Shown here one piece after another: positions 47,492 to 56,935 of a DNA stretch of 64,000 bases. Position numbers and translations under genes: made by a program. The stretch is from the NCBI GenBank assembly GCA_963718775.1, contig OY970377.1, forward strand, positions 682,001-746,000, given 5' to 3'. The notes below the pieces were generated by a model, which saw only the letters and a list, made by a program, of their open reading frames with translations, was not told the origin of the DNA and made no database searches. Position 1 is the first letter of the stretch. The number at the start of each line of letters is the position of its first letter. This DNA comes from VRUE01 sp963718775 (GTDB taxonomy: Bacteria; Actinomycetota; Thermoleophilia; Solirubrobacterales; 70-9).

Positions 47492-47508
47492 CTAGGAATT
47501 ATCGATGC
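47487..47508 (+). repeat. 22-bp inverted repeat, left copy
   Basis: Begins GATAACTAGGAATTATCG and ends in ATGC; it is identical to the reverse complement of 51090-51111, 3.6 kb away. It contains the recombinase stop codon and the ATG of the ATP-grasp gene. Internally CGATAA...TTATCG is a dyad with a 7-nt centre, the shape of a tyrosine-recombinase core site. Confidence 0.85.
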
Positions 47509-48649
47509 TCGCCGGCCTCGCGGAGGAGTATGCGGAGGTGACCTCGCGCTTGCGGACCGCATCTTCGGAAGCGCTCAAGATGGCTCCAGGCCTCCGGCTT
47601 CTGTTCGTCACGAACATTCGCTTCGGTGAGCCGACCGCCTTCGGGCCAGACAGCATCAGCAATACCGGCCAGCACTACACTCGACGCGAAGCGGATCAGA
47701 TGATCCGCGTACTGCAGGAGCTTGGCTTCACGGTCGAGCCGTTCTTCAGCGAGATGGAGTTTCTGGCGGCGCTAGTCAAGGAGGATCGGTCGATCGATCC
47801 TCGTCCCAAAGTCGTCTATACGACCGCCGAGGGTGGAAGCGGACCTGGGCGACGAGCACTGATACCGGCTCTGTGCAACTTGCTCTCGATACCAGTGCTG
47901 AACTCCGGCGCCCACGCCAGCTCGATCGCCAGGCACAAGCTGCATGCGTACGCAGTTCTTCTCCACGCCGGGGTCCGCGTCCCTGGAACCTGGCAGTACT
48001 GGAGGGGAGAGTGGGCGGCTGGGCTGGCGCCCCCGACCGGCTCTCGGGTGATCGTCAAGCCGACCTACGAGTCGATGGGCATTGGCATCGACGACACCAG
48101 CCTGCAGCTCGTCGATGCCACCTTCGACTCCTACCTCGCCGAGAGGAGTCGCAACTTTGGTCAGCCGGCGATCGTCCAGGAGTTCGTCTCGGGGGAGGAG
48201 GTGGGGGTCCCCGTCGCCCGGATTGACAGGACCTATGCGCTGCCGCCGATTGCCCAGCGCCACGCGAACGGCGATCCCTACGACACCGCACCGAAGACGT
48301 TCGAGGACGAGAACCTCCGCGGGGACCTCTCGCATGCCCGCTTCGAAAGCGACGACGCTCAGCTGGAGGCACTTCGGCGGGCTGCGGTCCTCGCCTTCGA
48401 CGCACTCGGGATGCAGGGGGTGGCCGGATCGACTTCAAGATCGATCCTGACGGTCGAGCCTGGGCATTCGACACCAATGAGTCGCCTCCCCCAGCGTCCC
48501 CGACCTGCTGGGCGAGAGCTATGGAGCATCTTGGCTTCTCCCTCCAGGAGATGGTCGCCGCCTGGATCGGGATCTGCCTCTTCGACTTCGACGTCGCTCA
48601 GGAATCCGACCAGAAGGAAAGCTCAACGCAGGGAATCAGTCGCGCGTAA
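47505..48649 (+). CDS. ATP-grasp ligase, D-Ala-D-Ala-ligase-like, one frameshift
   Basis: About 381 residues. LRLLFVTNIRF near residue 30, a substrate-side region (VVYTTAEGGSGPGRRALIPALCNLLSIPVLNSGA in pattern), ATP-grasp lysine strand GSRVIVKPTYESMGIGID, IVQEFVSGEEVGVPV, and after the break GRIDFKIDPDGRAWAFDTNESPP (metal-binding D...N). One G is missing near 48420 (GTGG-CCGG). The C-terminus (HLGFSLQEMVAAWIGICLFDFDV) is family-like. It probably ligates a carboxylate to an amine, perhaps amino acids or a peptide. Its 3' end overlaps the convergent STAND gene by about 50 bp. Confidence 0.77.
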
Positions 48650-51093
48650 TAAGGCCAGGCATGCCCGATCTGTAATGGCATCTTGTCTAGAAGTACCCTG
48701 TCCATAGCGACGCGTGGTACGTTCGGATTCAGAGTGGGAATCGCCTCGGTGAGCAAGGTGTGGCGCCGACGTACGTATGGAGCGCACGGCCACTTCAAGG
48801 CGGAGACGAAATCGGCTATCGCCCGGTGTTTCCTCAATGCCTCCCCGATGTCTCCGCGGACCGCGGCGTGGGCGATCGAAAGGGCATTCCAGTAGTAGAC
48901 GAGATAGGTCTCAGTCAGTTCTCCCACTTCGAGCTCCTCACCCAGCACCCCCAACACCTCCGCAGCCTCCTCGTCCCGCGCCGCGAGCAAAAGGAAGGCG
49001 GAGAGGTTGCAGCGCTGGACGAAGTTGTCGTTTGCCCCGTCCGGACTGTTCACGATTAGCTGCTGTCGCTCGATCGTGGCATCGAGGGTGACCGCGCCAC
49101 TGCGGAAGCCGGCCAGCGCCAGATTGCTAGCGAGGACATCCAGCCGGTGCGATACGTCGAGCACCTCAACCGCGATCTGCTCGGCTTTCCTCGCACTCTC
49201 GTACGCCTCACGGTTCTTGTCAAGACGGATCTGAATCGCGGCGAGGTTAGTGAGGCCCCGGAAGAGCTCCTGTCGGTCCCGGCTCTCGTCCTGAGTCCCG
49301 TTGCGGAAAAACTCGACCGCCTGTTCGATTCGATACTCGGCTATGTCGGGCGTGTCCACAGCCGCCGCTCGCCGATGCTGCACTTGAACCATCATCTCGG
49401 CATCCGCGTCGTAGTCAGCACGATCCACCAGCTTCTGCTCTATCGCCACCTCCGTCTTGCGGGCCTCCTCGAACCTCTCCGCCAACACCTGCGCCTGCTG
49501 GAGCAGAAGCAAGAAGCGCAGATTGAGCTCAACCTCGTCGCTCAATACTCGCTCCCATGAGGAAAGGAGGACACGGGCGTCGTCCACTCCGACTGCCGTC
49601 TGCAGGCCCATCGAGCAGAGCGCCACTAGGTAGTTTCTCTCCGCCGCCATTGCCTTGGACTCCCTGGGCAAGGAGGCACGCAGCCGCGGCAGGGCGGCAG
49701 CGAACTCGCCGGAGCTCACTGCGGCATAGCCTCGCGCGATCCCCTCAAGGTACGCGACCAGGGCGGCGTCGTCGGGGAACCGCTGCGCGAGTCGCCGGAT
49801 CACCCGCTGAGAGGGAACGCCCCGCCGGATCTGGGCAACGCTGGAAAGAGCGATCATTTCCCGGGCCGCCTGATTTTCACCTGCCTGGATCAGGGCGTGC
49901 GCCCTCGCCGCGTAGTCGCCTGGTCGCAAGATGGCCAGGCACTTCGACAACTTGAGGTAGAGGTTCCGTAGATGGTCGGGGGTCTGCTCGCTCAAGATTG
50001 CCGAACGGATCACGTCATGACTGAAAGAGATCCGCTCCGCTACCTGCTCGACGAAGCCGATGCTCTCCGCCCGTTCGACCAAGGTGCGGAGCAGACCAGG
50101 CCGGCTGTCGGTTATGCAAAGCAGGTCGATCTCCGTACAGGTGAGACCGAGCACCGCTGCGCGGGCGAGCAAGTCGGTGACCTCAGGGCTGGAGGATCCA
50201 AGTGAGGCGAATCGCGCAGAGACCAAGCTCGCCACGTACTCCTCGTCGAATGCACTCACGTCAGTACCGACCTCGATCTTCTGCTCGTAAGCGGCGATCT
50301 GCTCCGCCAGCTTTAGATGGCCGCTCGTGGCGACGAACAGGGCGTCCATGACGTCCTCGGGAAGCTCACGGTCTATTCGAAAAGAGGCAAGAACTTTCGG
50401 GAACTCCTCACGAGTGCATCCCGCCAGCCGGCGGGTCTGCGCTGCGTACCTCTCGACCAGATCTTCAAACGTCTCCCCAGCGACGATCCTTTGCTCCGCC
50501 GCCGTGTCCACCATCAGGACGACAACGGCGCTCAGCGGCAGGATCGCCTCGCGCAGGGGGTCGGACAGGAGGTCGACGAGCAGTCTCAAGGAGTCCGGGT
50601 CCCACCAATGGGCGTTGTCGGCGATCAGCAACGTCGGCCGAAAACGAGCCAGTCGCTTGAGGCCAACAATGATCTCGCGCTCGGTGTTCGAGTACGGCTT
50701 CAGGGCTCGGTCCAGCCGCTGCCGAAATGGAGCGCTGAGAAGATCGAAGACGGAGGATGCCGCGGTCCCACCCGGAAGGGCCGTGTCAGCGATTCGGAGG
50801 GCAGACTTGGTGCTGGCCCCGGCCAGTTCGGCCCAGTCGTTGTGGAGTCGGAAGATGCCCGACAGCAACGGGTAGTACTCCCGCTCGGCATTCTCGTCGT
50901 CCCCAACGGCGACGACGCAGGTCCCTCCAGTGTCTCGCCAGCCCTTGGCTACCCGGCGCGCGATCTCTGACTTGCCCGAGCCAGCGACCCCCGTCAACCG
51001 GACCAAGCGTGCCGCAGGGTTCTGCAGATCCCCTAGAAGCCGTTCGGCGATGACATCCTGGCCCAGCAGCTGGGCCAGGGCCTCATTGTGCAT
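48598..51093 (-). CDS. STAND-type (MalT/AAA_16-like) ATPase with helical repeats
   Basis: 831 residues. Walker A RLTGVAGSGKSEIARR (~35) and the STAND-style Walker B PTLLIADNAHWWDPDSL (~155), followed by a winged-helix-like region (SARFASLGSSSPEVTDLLARAAVLGL) and a long C-terminal array of TPR-like helices (~400-800: YLEGIARGYAAVSSGEFAAAL, TNLAAIQIRLDKNREAYESARK). No DNA-binding or effector domain is visible at the C-terminus. STAND proteins act as ligand-triggered switches, in several cases in phage sensing. Its ATG lies within the right 22-bp repeat, giving it the same leader as the ATP-grasp gene. Confidence 0.8.
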   Translation of the reverse strand: MHNEALAQLLGQDVIAERLLGDLQNPAARLVRLTGVAGSGKSEIARRVAKGWRDTGGTCVVAVGDDENAEREYYPLLSGIFRLHNDWAELAGASTKSALRIADTALPGGTAASSVFDLLSAPFRQRLDRALKPYSNTEREIIVGLKRLARFRPTLLIADNAHWWDPDSLRLLVDLLSDPLREAILPLSAVVVLMVDTAAEQRIVAGETFEDLVERYAAQTRRLAGCTREEFPKVLASFRIDRELPEDVMDALFVATSGHLKLAEQIAAYEQKIEVGTDVSAFDEEYVASLVSARFASLGSSSPEVTDLLARAAVLGLTCTEIDLLCITDSRPGLLRTLVERAESIGFVEQVAERISFSHDVIRSAILSEQTPDHLRNLYLKLSKCLAILRPGDYAARAHALIQAGENQAAREMIALSSVAQIRRGVPSQRVIRRLAQRFPDDAALVAYLEGIARGYAAVSSGEFAAALPRLRASLPRESKAMAAERNYLVALCSMGLQTAVGVDDARVLLSSWERVLSDEVELNLRFLLLLQQAQVLAERFEEARKTEVAIEQKLVDRADYDADAEMMVQVQHRRAAAVDTPDIAEYRIEQAVEFFRNGTQDESRDRQELFRGLTNLAAIQIRLDKNREAYESARKAEQIAVEVLDVSHRLDVLASNLALAGFRSGAVTLDATIERQQLIVNSPDGANDNFVQRCNLSAFLLLAARDEEAAEVLGVLGEELEVGELTETYLVYYWNALSIAHAAVRGDIGEALRKHRAIADFVSALKWPCAPYVRRRHTLLTEAIPTLNPNVPRVAMDRVLLDKMPLQIGHAWPYYARLIPCVELSFWSDS

Positions 51094-51111
51094 CGATAAT
51101 TCCTAGTTATC
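51090..51111 (-). repeat. 22-bp inverted repeat, right copy
   Basis: Exact reverse complement of 47487-47508. It includes the ATG and next base of the STAND gene and the 17 bases before it, including the TAGGAA ribosome-site-like string. Flanking bases differ beyond the 22 bp. Confidence 0.85.
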
Positions 51112-51134
51112 CAACTTGGCCGACACGAGGATGA

Positions 51135-51187
51135 GATACTAAGGAATTCCTATAGAGGACCGCTTATGTCGCCGTCACTGGTGACGG
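51135..51187. promoter_or_regulatory. Degenerate repeat and dyads between STAND and helicase genes
   Basis: GATACTAAGGAATTCC (51135-51150) resembles the 22-bp repeat and contains the palindrome AGGAATTCCT. CCGTCAC-TG-GTGACGG (51172-51187) is a second dyad. Either may be operators; the helicase gene ends at 51251, so they serve the STAND side or are remnants of recombination sites. Confidence 0.4.
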
Positions 51188-51250
51188 TCTCACGGCTCCG
51201 AGCTAAGGCAGACCAGGTACTCGCAACCCGACTCTGCTTGGTGTCCAGAT

Positions 51251-54200
51251 TCAAAGCCGGGAGTGATCGTGTGGAAGTCGGTCGGCGAGTGCGTCGAAGT
51301 AGCGTTGACGCATCCACGCCTCGCGGTCGCCGACCACATACAGCCGACGCTTGGCCCGGCTGACTGCGACGTTCAGCAGGTTGGGCCTGCTTGCCGCCCA
51401 CGCACGCGCGCCCTCGCGGGCGGGGTCTGAGCCGAGCACGAGGATCACGACGTCGGCCTCCTTGCCCTGTGCGGTGTGGATCGTCCCCGCTCTCAGCCCC
51501 GAATACGTCCGGGCACGTTCGCTGAGCGGCCGAGCGACGTCTCGGAACGGCGCAATCGCCATCACCTGCGAGAAGTCGAACCCGATTTCGCCGAGGTGGG
51601 CAAGAATCCGGTCGACCTCGTCCCCCTCGGCGGGAATCCAGTGGCCGTGCGAGGTCTCCGAGCGAACGTCTATCCACTTGCTCTGCGGAAGCGTCGGATA
51701 GCTGGTGGCGAAGGCTTGGGCCAGCGTGGGGTCAGTGGCCTCGACCATCAGCCCGCCGTAGGCAATCTCGTTGGAGATGTCGAACATGGGCCGATCGCAG
51801 CGGCGATGGACCGCCAGCGGGGCGCCGACCCATCGCCGCCCCGCGGCTCCCGGCAGCGTGGTGCCGAGACGGTTGAGGCGGTCGGCGAGACTCTGGACCG
51901 AGCCGCGTCCTGTCAACCACTCCTCCCCCACGCCGTAGTGGGTGCGGATCGCCTGCTCGGCCTCGAAGGGGATCGTCGTGATCGGTTCCAGTTGCAGCGG
52001 ATCGCCGACGATGACAGCGCGCCGCGAGCGCCACAACGCCCCAACCGCGTTCTGCGGGGTGGCCTGACCGGCCTCGTCGACAAGCAGCCAGCCGAGCGCC
52101 TCCGCGCCGAGCGGTCCGAACAAGCGCGAGACGGAGGCAAACGTCGTCGAGACCACCGGAACCAGCAGGAAGAGCGTCTGCCATGCGGCGAGCGCCGCCT
52201 CGGCGGAAAGGTCCCGCGGGGCGTTTCCAGAGAGGATCTCCATTGCCCCGTCGAGGCTTTCGCGCATCGGCCGGGCGGCATGGACGATGAATGCCTTATG
52301 CAGCGCGAGCGCAGCCAGGAACAGCTCGCTGCGGGCCTCGTTCCACTCGGCATCGCTCCACGGCGCTCGCAGCTCTCGCGCCTGGCGGTCTTTGAACCAC
52401 TCGCTGTCAGGCAGCGAGGCGCCGGGCTGCTCGCGGTAGGCCGAAACAGCTTCCCGGCACTCCTCTAACTCGCGCTCGGCAACGGCAACGGCGGCCTCAG
52501 CTTCGGCGAGAGCTCGCATCTCTTCCTCGAGGAGGCGCGCCTCCTCGAGGCCTTCGCCCAACCGCGCGTCAAGCTTGGCGACCTCGGCGGCGAGCTGGCG
52601 GTCATGGTCGCGCCACTCGGCCCGCGCCCACGGTCTGAAAATCGGCGGGCGAAGACGGCGCAGATCCTCGCGCTCTTGTACCCGTCGCTCGCGTTCCTCC
52701 TCATACCCTCGTAGCTTGTCTTTGAGCTGTTCGCGTCGCTGGCGCGAAGCCTCGGCTTTCTCGTTTGCCACCCGCTCGGCCTCGCGCGCTATCTCGATCT
52801 CCGGCTCCAACTCTCCGAGGCGATCGATCTGCGCGCGAGTGCGCAAGCGCTCATCGAGAATCGCCACCGCACGATGGCGGGCCCGCTGGAAAGACGCCAC
52901 GGCATCAGCCCACGAGGGTCCCTCGTGACTTCTCTCCCACGTCTTGAGGAGATCGCGCAATCCGGTCGGTGGCGGCGGGCGGTCGTCATCGTCGCTCCGC
53001 CGTTCGGTCCACCAGACGGCATCGACGAACCCCTTTCGGTTCTTACTGTTGCCGAGTCGGGCGGCGACCAGGCCCCAGGCTTTAGTTTCAGCATTCCCTC
53101 GAGCGCCGCGCTTTTTTTGCCCTGCGCTCATCGCGCGCTCGGCGAGCGCCGGGAAGTAGTCGATGGCCTGCGCAGACTCGCGCCAAGCCACGTCGACGGC
53201 CTTGTCGGAGGGGATCTCAAGGGTGACGTTCTCGACCGCGCCGTTGTTACTCGAGGCCACGACGAGCTCGAACCCGGTGAGCTCCGGTTGCAGGCGATGG
53301 ATGGTGCGCTGGTAGCGCGTCGTCTTCCAGCGCTCGGGCTCCTCCAGGAATGCGTCGGAAGGCTCGGCCAGCGCCGCCAGCCGTTCCGCTCGTTCGGTCA
53401 TAAGCGCCGCGACCAGATCACGCAACATGGTCGTCTTCCCTGTTCCCGGCGGCCCATTGACCGCAAAGAGCCGGCCTGCTGCACCTTGCATCGCCACCGC
53501 CTCGTTGACGGCGAGCTGCTGTCCCAGTGCGAGCGGGTGATCGGGGTTTGCCGGCCAGCGGCCGAGGGGAGCGTGCTCGGGACCGGTTGCCGATCGGACC
53601 TCGTCCAGTCGGGTCCGCACGTCGACCCGATCGCCGGTCTCCAAACCCGCGGTCGGTCTCAGGTAGTCGCGCAGCGCCGATCCGACCTTCCCCCGGGCAG
53701 CGGAACCCGCCACGCGAGCGAGGTCATCAGCGATGAAGCTGTTGAGGAAGTCGTGATCGACGATCTCAGCGCTCCGCCGCGCGACGATCTCGCTGCGGAC
53801 CCGGATGCCATTAACGTCGAGCCCCTCGGCGACTCCGAGAACAGCGCTGGCCGCGGCAAGGCACTCCGCGAGACCTGCCCAATCGAGTACCACGGGATCA
53901 CGCGGCTCGCCCTCTCCACCGAGAAACATTTCCTCGAGCTGTAAGGCGAAGGCGGTTTCGAGGTCGCCGAATCCGTCGAGCCAGTCGGCATCGGTGGGAC
54001 CGGGATCGAGCGCCCGCGCGGTCGCCCACGCGCAGGCTGAGAGCACCGCGGAGCCCTCCAGCATGATCCCCTTGTCGGAGACCGCGAACGCGAGCAGCGC
54101 GCTGGAGCCCGACGGTCGTTCATCAAAACTGTCGGCCTTGGCAGGGAAGACGTCCTTCAGCGTCGTAAAAACGTTTTCGCGCGGGTAGGTCCCGGCGTAG

Positions 54201-54382
54201 ACGATATGACGCCAGGTCCTCTCTTTCGTCAACCGCTGTCGGCGAAGCGGGTGGTCTCGCTCCCATGGCAGTGGCTGACTCGGTCCGGCTTCGAACACCA
54301 ACTGCGACGGGCGAACATCTGGGATCGCCGGCGGGCTGAACATCTCCACGGCTCGCCAGAACTCGATCACCTTCCCCTGCAC
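51251..54382 (-). CDS. Upf1-like SF1 helicase with long central coiled coil
   Basis: About 1043 residues. N-terminal domain of ~270 residues starting VIEFWRAVEMFSPPAIP; helicase motif I FAVNGPPGTGKTTMLRDLVA (~290), Ia VASSNNGAVEN, a charged coiled-coil insert (~520-660, EIEIAREAERVANEKAEASR), then motif II LLVDEAGQATPQ, III AVIVGDPLQLEPI, V TIHTAQGKEADVVILVLGS and VI NVAVSRAKRRLYVVGD. This is an AAA_11/AAA_12 (Upf1/Dna2-type) architecture. Start uncertain: GTG 54382 gives VQGKVIEFW; a TTG at 54415 is also open. Divergent from a DUF4145 gene 130 bp away. No nuclease domain is visible. Confidence 0.83.
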   Translation of the reverse strand: MQGKVIEFWRAVEMFSPPAIPDVRPSQLVFEAGPSQPLPWERDHPLRRQRLTKERTWRHIVYAGTYPRENVFTTLKDVFPAKADSFDERPSGSSALLAFAVSDKGIMLEGSAVLSACAWATARALDPGPTDADWLDGFGDLETAFALQLEEMFLGGEGEPRDPVVLDWAGLAECLAAASAVLGVAEGLDVNGIRVRSEIVARRSAEIVDHDFLNSFIADDLARVAGSAARGKVGSALRDYLRPTAGLETGDRVDVRTRLDEVRSATGPEHAPLGRWPANPDHPLALGQQLAVNEAVAMQGAAGRLFAVNGPPGTGKTTMLRDLVAALMTERAERLAALAEPSDAFLEEPERWKTTRYQRTIHRLQPELTGFELVVASSNNGAVENVTLEIPSDKAVDVAWRESAQAIDYFPALAERAMSAGQKKRGARGNAETKAWGLVAARLGNSKNRKGFVDAVWWTERRSDDDDRPPPPTGLRDLLKTWERSHEGPSWADAVASFQRARHRAVAILDERLRTRAQIDRLGELEPEIEIAREAERVANEKAEASRQRREQLKDKLRGYEEERERRVQEREDLRRLRPPIFRPWARAEWRDHDRQLAAEVAKLDARLGEGLEEARLLEEEMRALAEAEAAVAVAERELEECREAVSAYREQPGASLPDSEWFKDRQARELRAPWSDAEWNEARSELFLAALALHKAFIVHAARPMRESLDGAMEILSGNAPRDLSAEAALAAWQTLFLLVPVVSTTFASVSRLFGPLGAEALGWLLVDEAGQATPQNAVGALWRSRRAVIVGDPLQLEPITTIPFEAEQAIRTHYGVGEEWLTGRGSVQSLADRLNRLGTTLPGAAGRRWVGAPLAVHRRCDRPMFDISNEIAYGGLMVEATDPTLAQAFATSYPTLPQSKWIDVRSETSHGHWIPAEGDEVDRILAHLGEIGFDFSQVMAIAPFRDVARPLSERARTYSGLRAGTIHTAQGKEADVVILVLGSDPAREGARAWAASRPNLLNVAVSRAKRRLYVVGDREAWMRQRYFDALADRLPHDHSRL

Positions 54383-54512
54383 GGGCCCGACGATAGCTGG
54401 GTCTCGAGGGTGCAAGGCGCACGCCAGACCGGCGTAGCTTGCCCAACAGGGGCCCTAGCCGTAGTGCGCCAGCTGGCCAAGGTAACCCGGCACGGTCGGC
54501 TACGGTTGACCA

Positions 54513-55163
54513 ATGGCGGAGCGATGTGGCCACTGTGGGCGGGAAGGGACGGTCGAGCACGTCGGGCAGGTCGTTCTCTCCACTCGACATGACAATCATC
54601 AGGTTGGCCCATACGAGACCGAGGTCACCGTCCAGAAGTTCGCCGCGGTAAGCCGGTGCACCGGCTGCAGCAAATTGGCGTTGGAGACGTACACCTGGGT
54701 CGACGAGTTCATGGAGCCAGAGGACGTAAAGGCCGACCAGCTGTACCCCCAAGCAACGGAGCTTCAGCGACCTCCCGGAGCACGTACGTAAACGATATGG
54801 AGCGATGCTTGAGCTTCAACACGCGCCCGATGCCTTCGCGGTGCGTGCGGGGCGATTGCTTGAGGCCGTGTGCCTGGATCAAGGTGTCCCTGTGTCGGAG
54901 AACCGACCCGACCTGAGCCATCGCCTTGATGGACTAATCAAACGCGCTGGTGTTCCAAAGGCCCTGACCGACCAGCGCACCTTGTCCGCAAATACCGAAA
55001 CGTGGGAGGTCACGACAATGCGTGGGAGGTCGAGGATCAGGACGTTCCGTTGATCCGTCGCTTCGTTGAGTCCCTCCTGGACTTTCTCTGCTGGGGTCCT
55101 GCCAACCTCATACACGTGACCGAGGAGTTCAAGCGACGCGAAGCAGCAGCCGAGTCGGGCTAG
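54513..55163 (+). CDS. DUF4145 protein with zinc ribbon and HEPN-like RNxxxH, two frameshifts
   Basis: About 217 residues after repair. N-terminal zinc ribbon from CGHCG and CTGC (~residues 5-8 and 50-53), then the DUF4145 helical domain: LPEHVRKRYGAMLELQHAPDA, RAGRLLEAVCLDQG, LDGLIKRAGVPKALTD, and after a break KYRNVGGHDNAWEVE. RNVGGH fits the R-x4-H motif of HEPN RNases, the fold group to which DUF4145 is assigned. Breaks near 54762 and 54977. DUF4145 modules recur with restriction and other defence proteins; here the partner would be the divergent helicase. Confidence 0.7.
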
Positions 55164-55220
55164 GGACCCCCGATAACAACCAACCGCATTACGGGACCAC
55201 GATCAAGGAGAAGGTCGACA

Positions 55221-55871
55221 ATGCCGACCATGCGAGGCGAAGAGTGGACTGCGGACGAGCAGAAAGTCCAGCGCTATCTGGATCGCGCGGATGAGTTTCC
55301 GCACCGGATGGAGGGGGAGAACGTCCTCCACGCGCACGTTCCGCGGGATGTGCGGCGCGTGCTCGACCTCGGCACCGGCGACGGGCGACTGCTTGCCCGC
55401 CTGCTCGTCGATCGGCCCGCGATGCGGGGCGTTGGCCTTGATTTCTCCGAGCTGATGCTCGGGGCGGCGCGGGAGCGCTTTGCCGGCGATGAGCGGGTCG
55501 AGCTCGTCGCGCACGATCTGGCCGAGCCGCTTCCGGCGCTGGGGCGCTTCGACGCGGTGGTCTCGTCCTTTGCCATCCACCATCTCGAGCACGAGCGCAA
55601 GCGCGCGCTCTACGGCGAAGTGTTCGAGCTGCTCGAGCCCGGCGGCGTCTTCGCGAACTTCGAGCACGTCGCCTCCCCCACCCATCGCCTGCATCTGGCC
55701 TTCTTCGAGGCAATCGACGAGCCGATCGAGAATGAGGACCCCTCCGACCGGCTGCTCGACGTCGAGACCCAGCTCGGCTGGCTGCGCGAGCTTGGCTTCG
55801 ATGACGTCGACTGCTACTGGAAGTGGCTCGAGATGGCGCTGCTGATCGGCGTCAAGCCAGCAGCGCCCTAG
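55221..55871 (+). CDS. Class I SAM-dependent methyltransferase
   Basis: 216 residues; AAGGAGAAGG precedes the ATG. SAM motif I is VLDLGTGDGRLLARLL (~48-63), acidic loop GLDFSELML, motif with AHDLAEPLPALGRFDAVVSSFAIHHLEHERK and a post-motif LEPGGVFANFEHV. It is of the UbiE/Trm112-independent small-molecule type; substrate unknown. High-GC codon use resembles the core genome, so the island may end between this gene and the DUF4145 gene. It overlaps the convergent peptidase gene's stop by 3-4 nt. Confidence 0.83.
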   Translation: MPTMRGEEWTADEQKVQRYLDRADEFPHRMEGENVLHAHVPRDVRRVLDLGTGDGRLLARLLVDRPAMRGVGLDFSELMLGAARERFAGDERVELVAHDLAEPLPALGRFDAVVSSFAIHHLEHERKRALYGEVFELLEPGGVFANFEHVASPTHRLHLAFFEAIDEPIENEDPSDRLLDVETQLGWLRELGFDDVDCYWKWLEMALLIGVKPAAP

Positions 55872-56875
55872 CTATCTGTGGCGCAGAGACGTTCGCGCGC
55901 GATCCAGTCGGAGCCGGATGGGGGCCTGCGCGTCTCGTGCCGGCCACTGCACTCGCGGGGATCCTGGTCTATATGAGCACCGCGGAATCGAGCGGCGGTG
56001 GTTGGAAGAAGCAGCGGAACCGGGTCAATCGGAGTGTCGTAGCGGCGCACCTCGAAATGGAGGTGTGGCCCGGTCGAGTATCCGGTGGAGCCGACGTAGC
56101 CGATCCGCGTCCCACCCACCACCTGCTCGCCGACCCAACTCGTGATCGAAGACATGTGGGCGTACCAGGTGGTGAAGCCAAGGCGGTGCTGGATCACGAC
56201 GAGGTTGCCGTAGCCGCCGTAGTTGTAGGCGGCGTAGATCGTCGTCCCACGACCGGCGGCGCCGACGCGCGTGCCGTAGGGGACCGGGAAGTCGAGGCCC
56301 TGGTGTCGGCGGCCTCCGTCCCTGGGAGCACCAAAGCCGTCGCCGACCGGGCCGGGGACCGGGCGCAGGAACCGAACCGGGCCCTCCGCTGGCTCGCTTT
56401 CGCCACGCAGGGAGCCGATCGTCACCGGTCCGGCCAGCCCGTCTATCCCGATGCCGGCCGCCCGCTGCGCGCGCCGCACCGCCGCCCTGGTTAGCGGCCC
56501 GAAGAGCCCGTCCGCCCTTCCCGGCCCGTGACCAGCGCGCTGGAGCAGGAACTGCAGCGCCGCAACGTCCCAGCCCCGGTTTCCGGGCCGCATCACCCGA
56601 CTCCCGAGCGCCGGCCTTCCCCGCCAGCCGAAGGCACGCCGCGTCCGCGGCCCCGCGATGCCGTCCACCGGCAGGCCTCGACGACGCTGGAAGGCGACCA
56701 CTCCGTGCCGGGTCAGAGGGCCCTTGATCCCATCCACGTAGCCGCCATATAGGTGCAGCGCCTTCAGGGCCGACTGCAGAGCGGCCACGTTCGCTGGACG
56801 CGCTTCGGCGTGTGAGGGAACGGCGACCGCGATGACGATCAGCGCCGACGCCCAGACTGCTCTGGTCGAACGCAT
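55868..56875 (-). CDS. Secreted M23 peptidase with two peptidoglycan-binding domains
   Basis: 335 residues. Signal peptide (AVWASALIVIAVAVPSHAEA). Two PG_binding_1 modules: VAALQSALKALHLYGGYVDG...LTRHGVVAFQRRRGLP and VAALQFLLQRAGHGPGRADG...LTRAAVRRAQRAAGI. The M23 domain has HQGLDFPVPYGT (H and D zinc ligands), YAHM and HLHFEV. It is a zinc endopeptidase acting on cell-wall cross-links outside the cell. The last ~45 residues (GAHIDQDPRECSGRHETRR...) are unlike the family and may result from a late frameshift. ATG 56875 is preceded by TATGGGG. Confidence 0.87.
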   Translation of the reverse strand: MRSTRAVWASALIVIAVAVPSHAEARPANVAALQSALKALHLYGGYVDGIKGPLTRHGVVAFQRRRGLPVDGIAGPRTRRAFGWRGRPALGSRVMRPGNRGWDVAALQFLLQRAGHGPGRADGLFGPLTRAAVRRAQRAAGIGIDGLAGPVTIGSLRGESEPAEGPVRFLRPVPGPVGDGFGAPRDGGRRHQGLDFPVPYGTRVGAAGRGTTIYAAYNYGGYGNLVVIQHRLGFTTWYAHMSSITSWVGEQVVGGTRIGYVGSTGYSTGPHLHFEVRRYDTPIDPVPLLLPTTAARFRGAHIDQDPRECSGRHETRRPPSGSDWIARERLCATDS

Positions 56876-56935
56876 CGCCCCATATTGGGAAATGCGGCTG
56901 CGGCCCACAACCCCCGCAACGATGCATGCACACGC

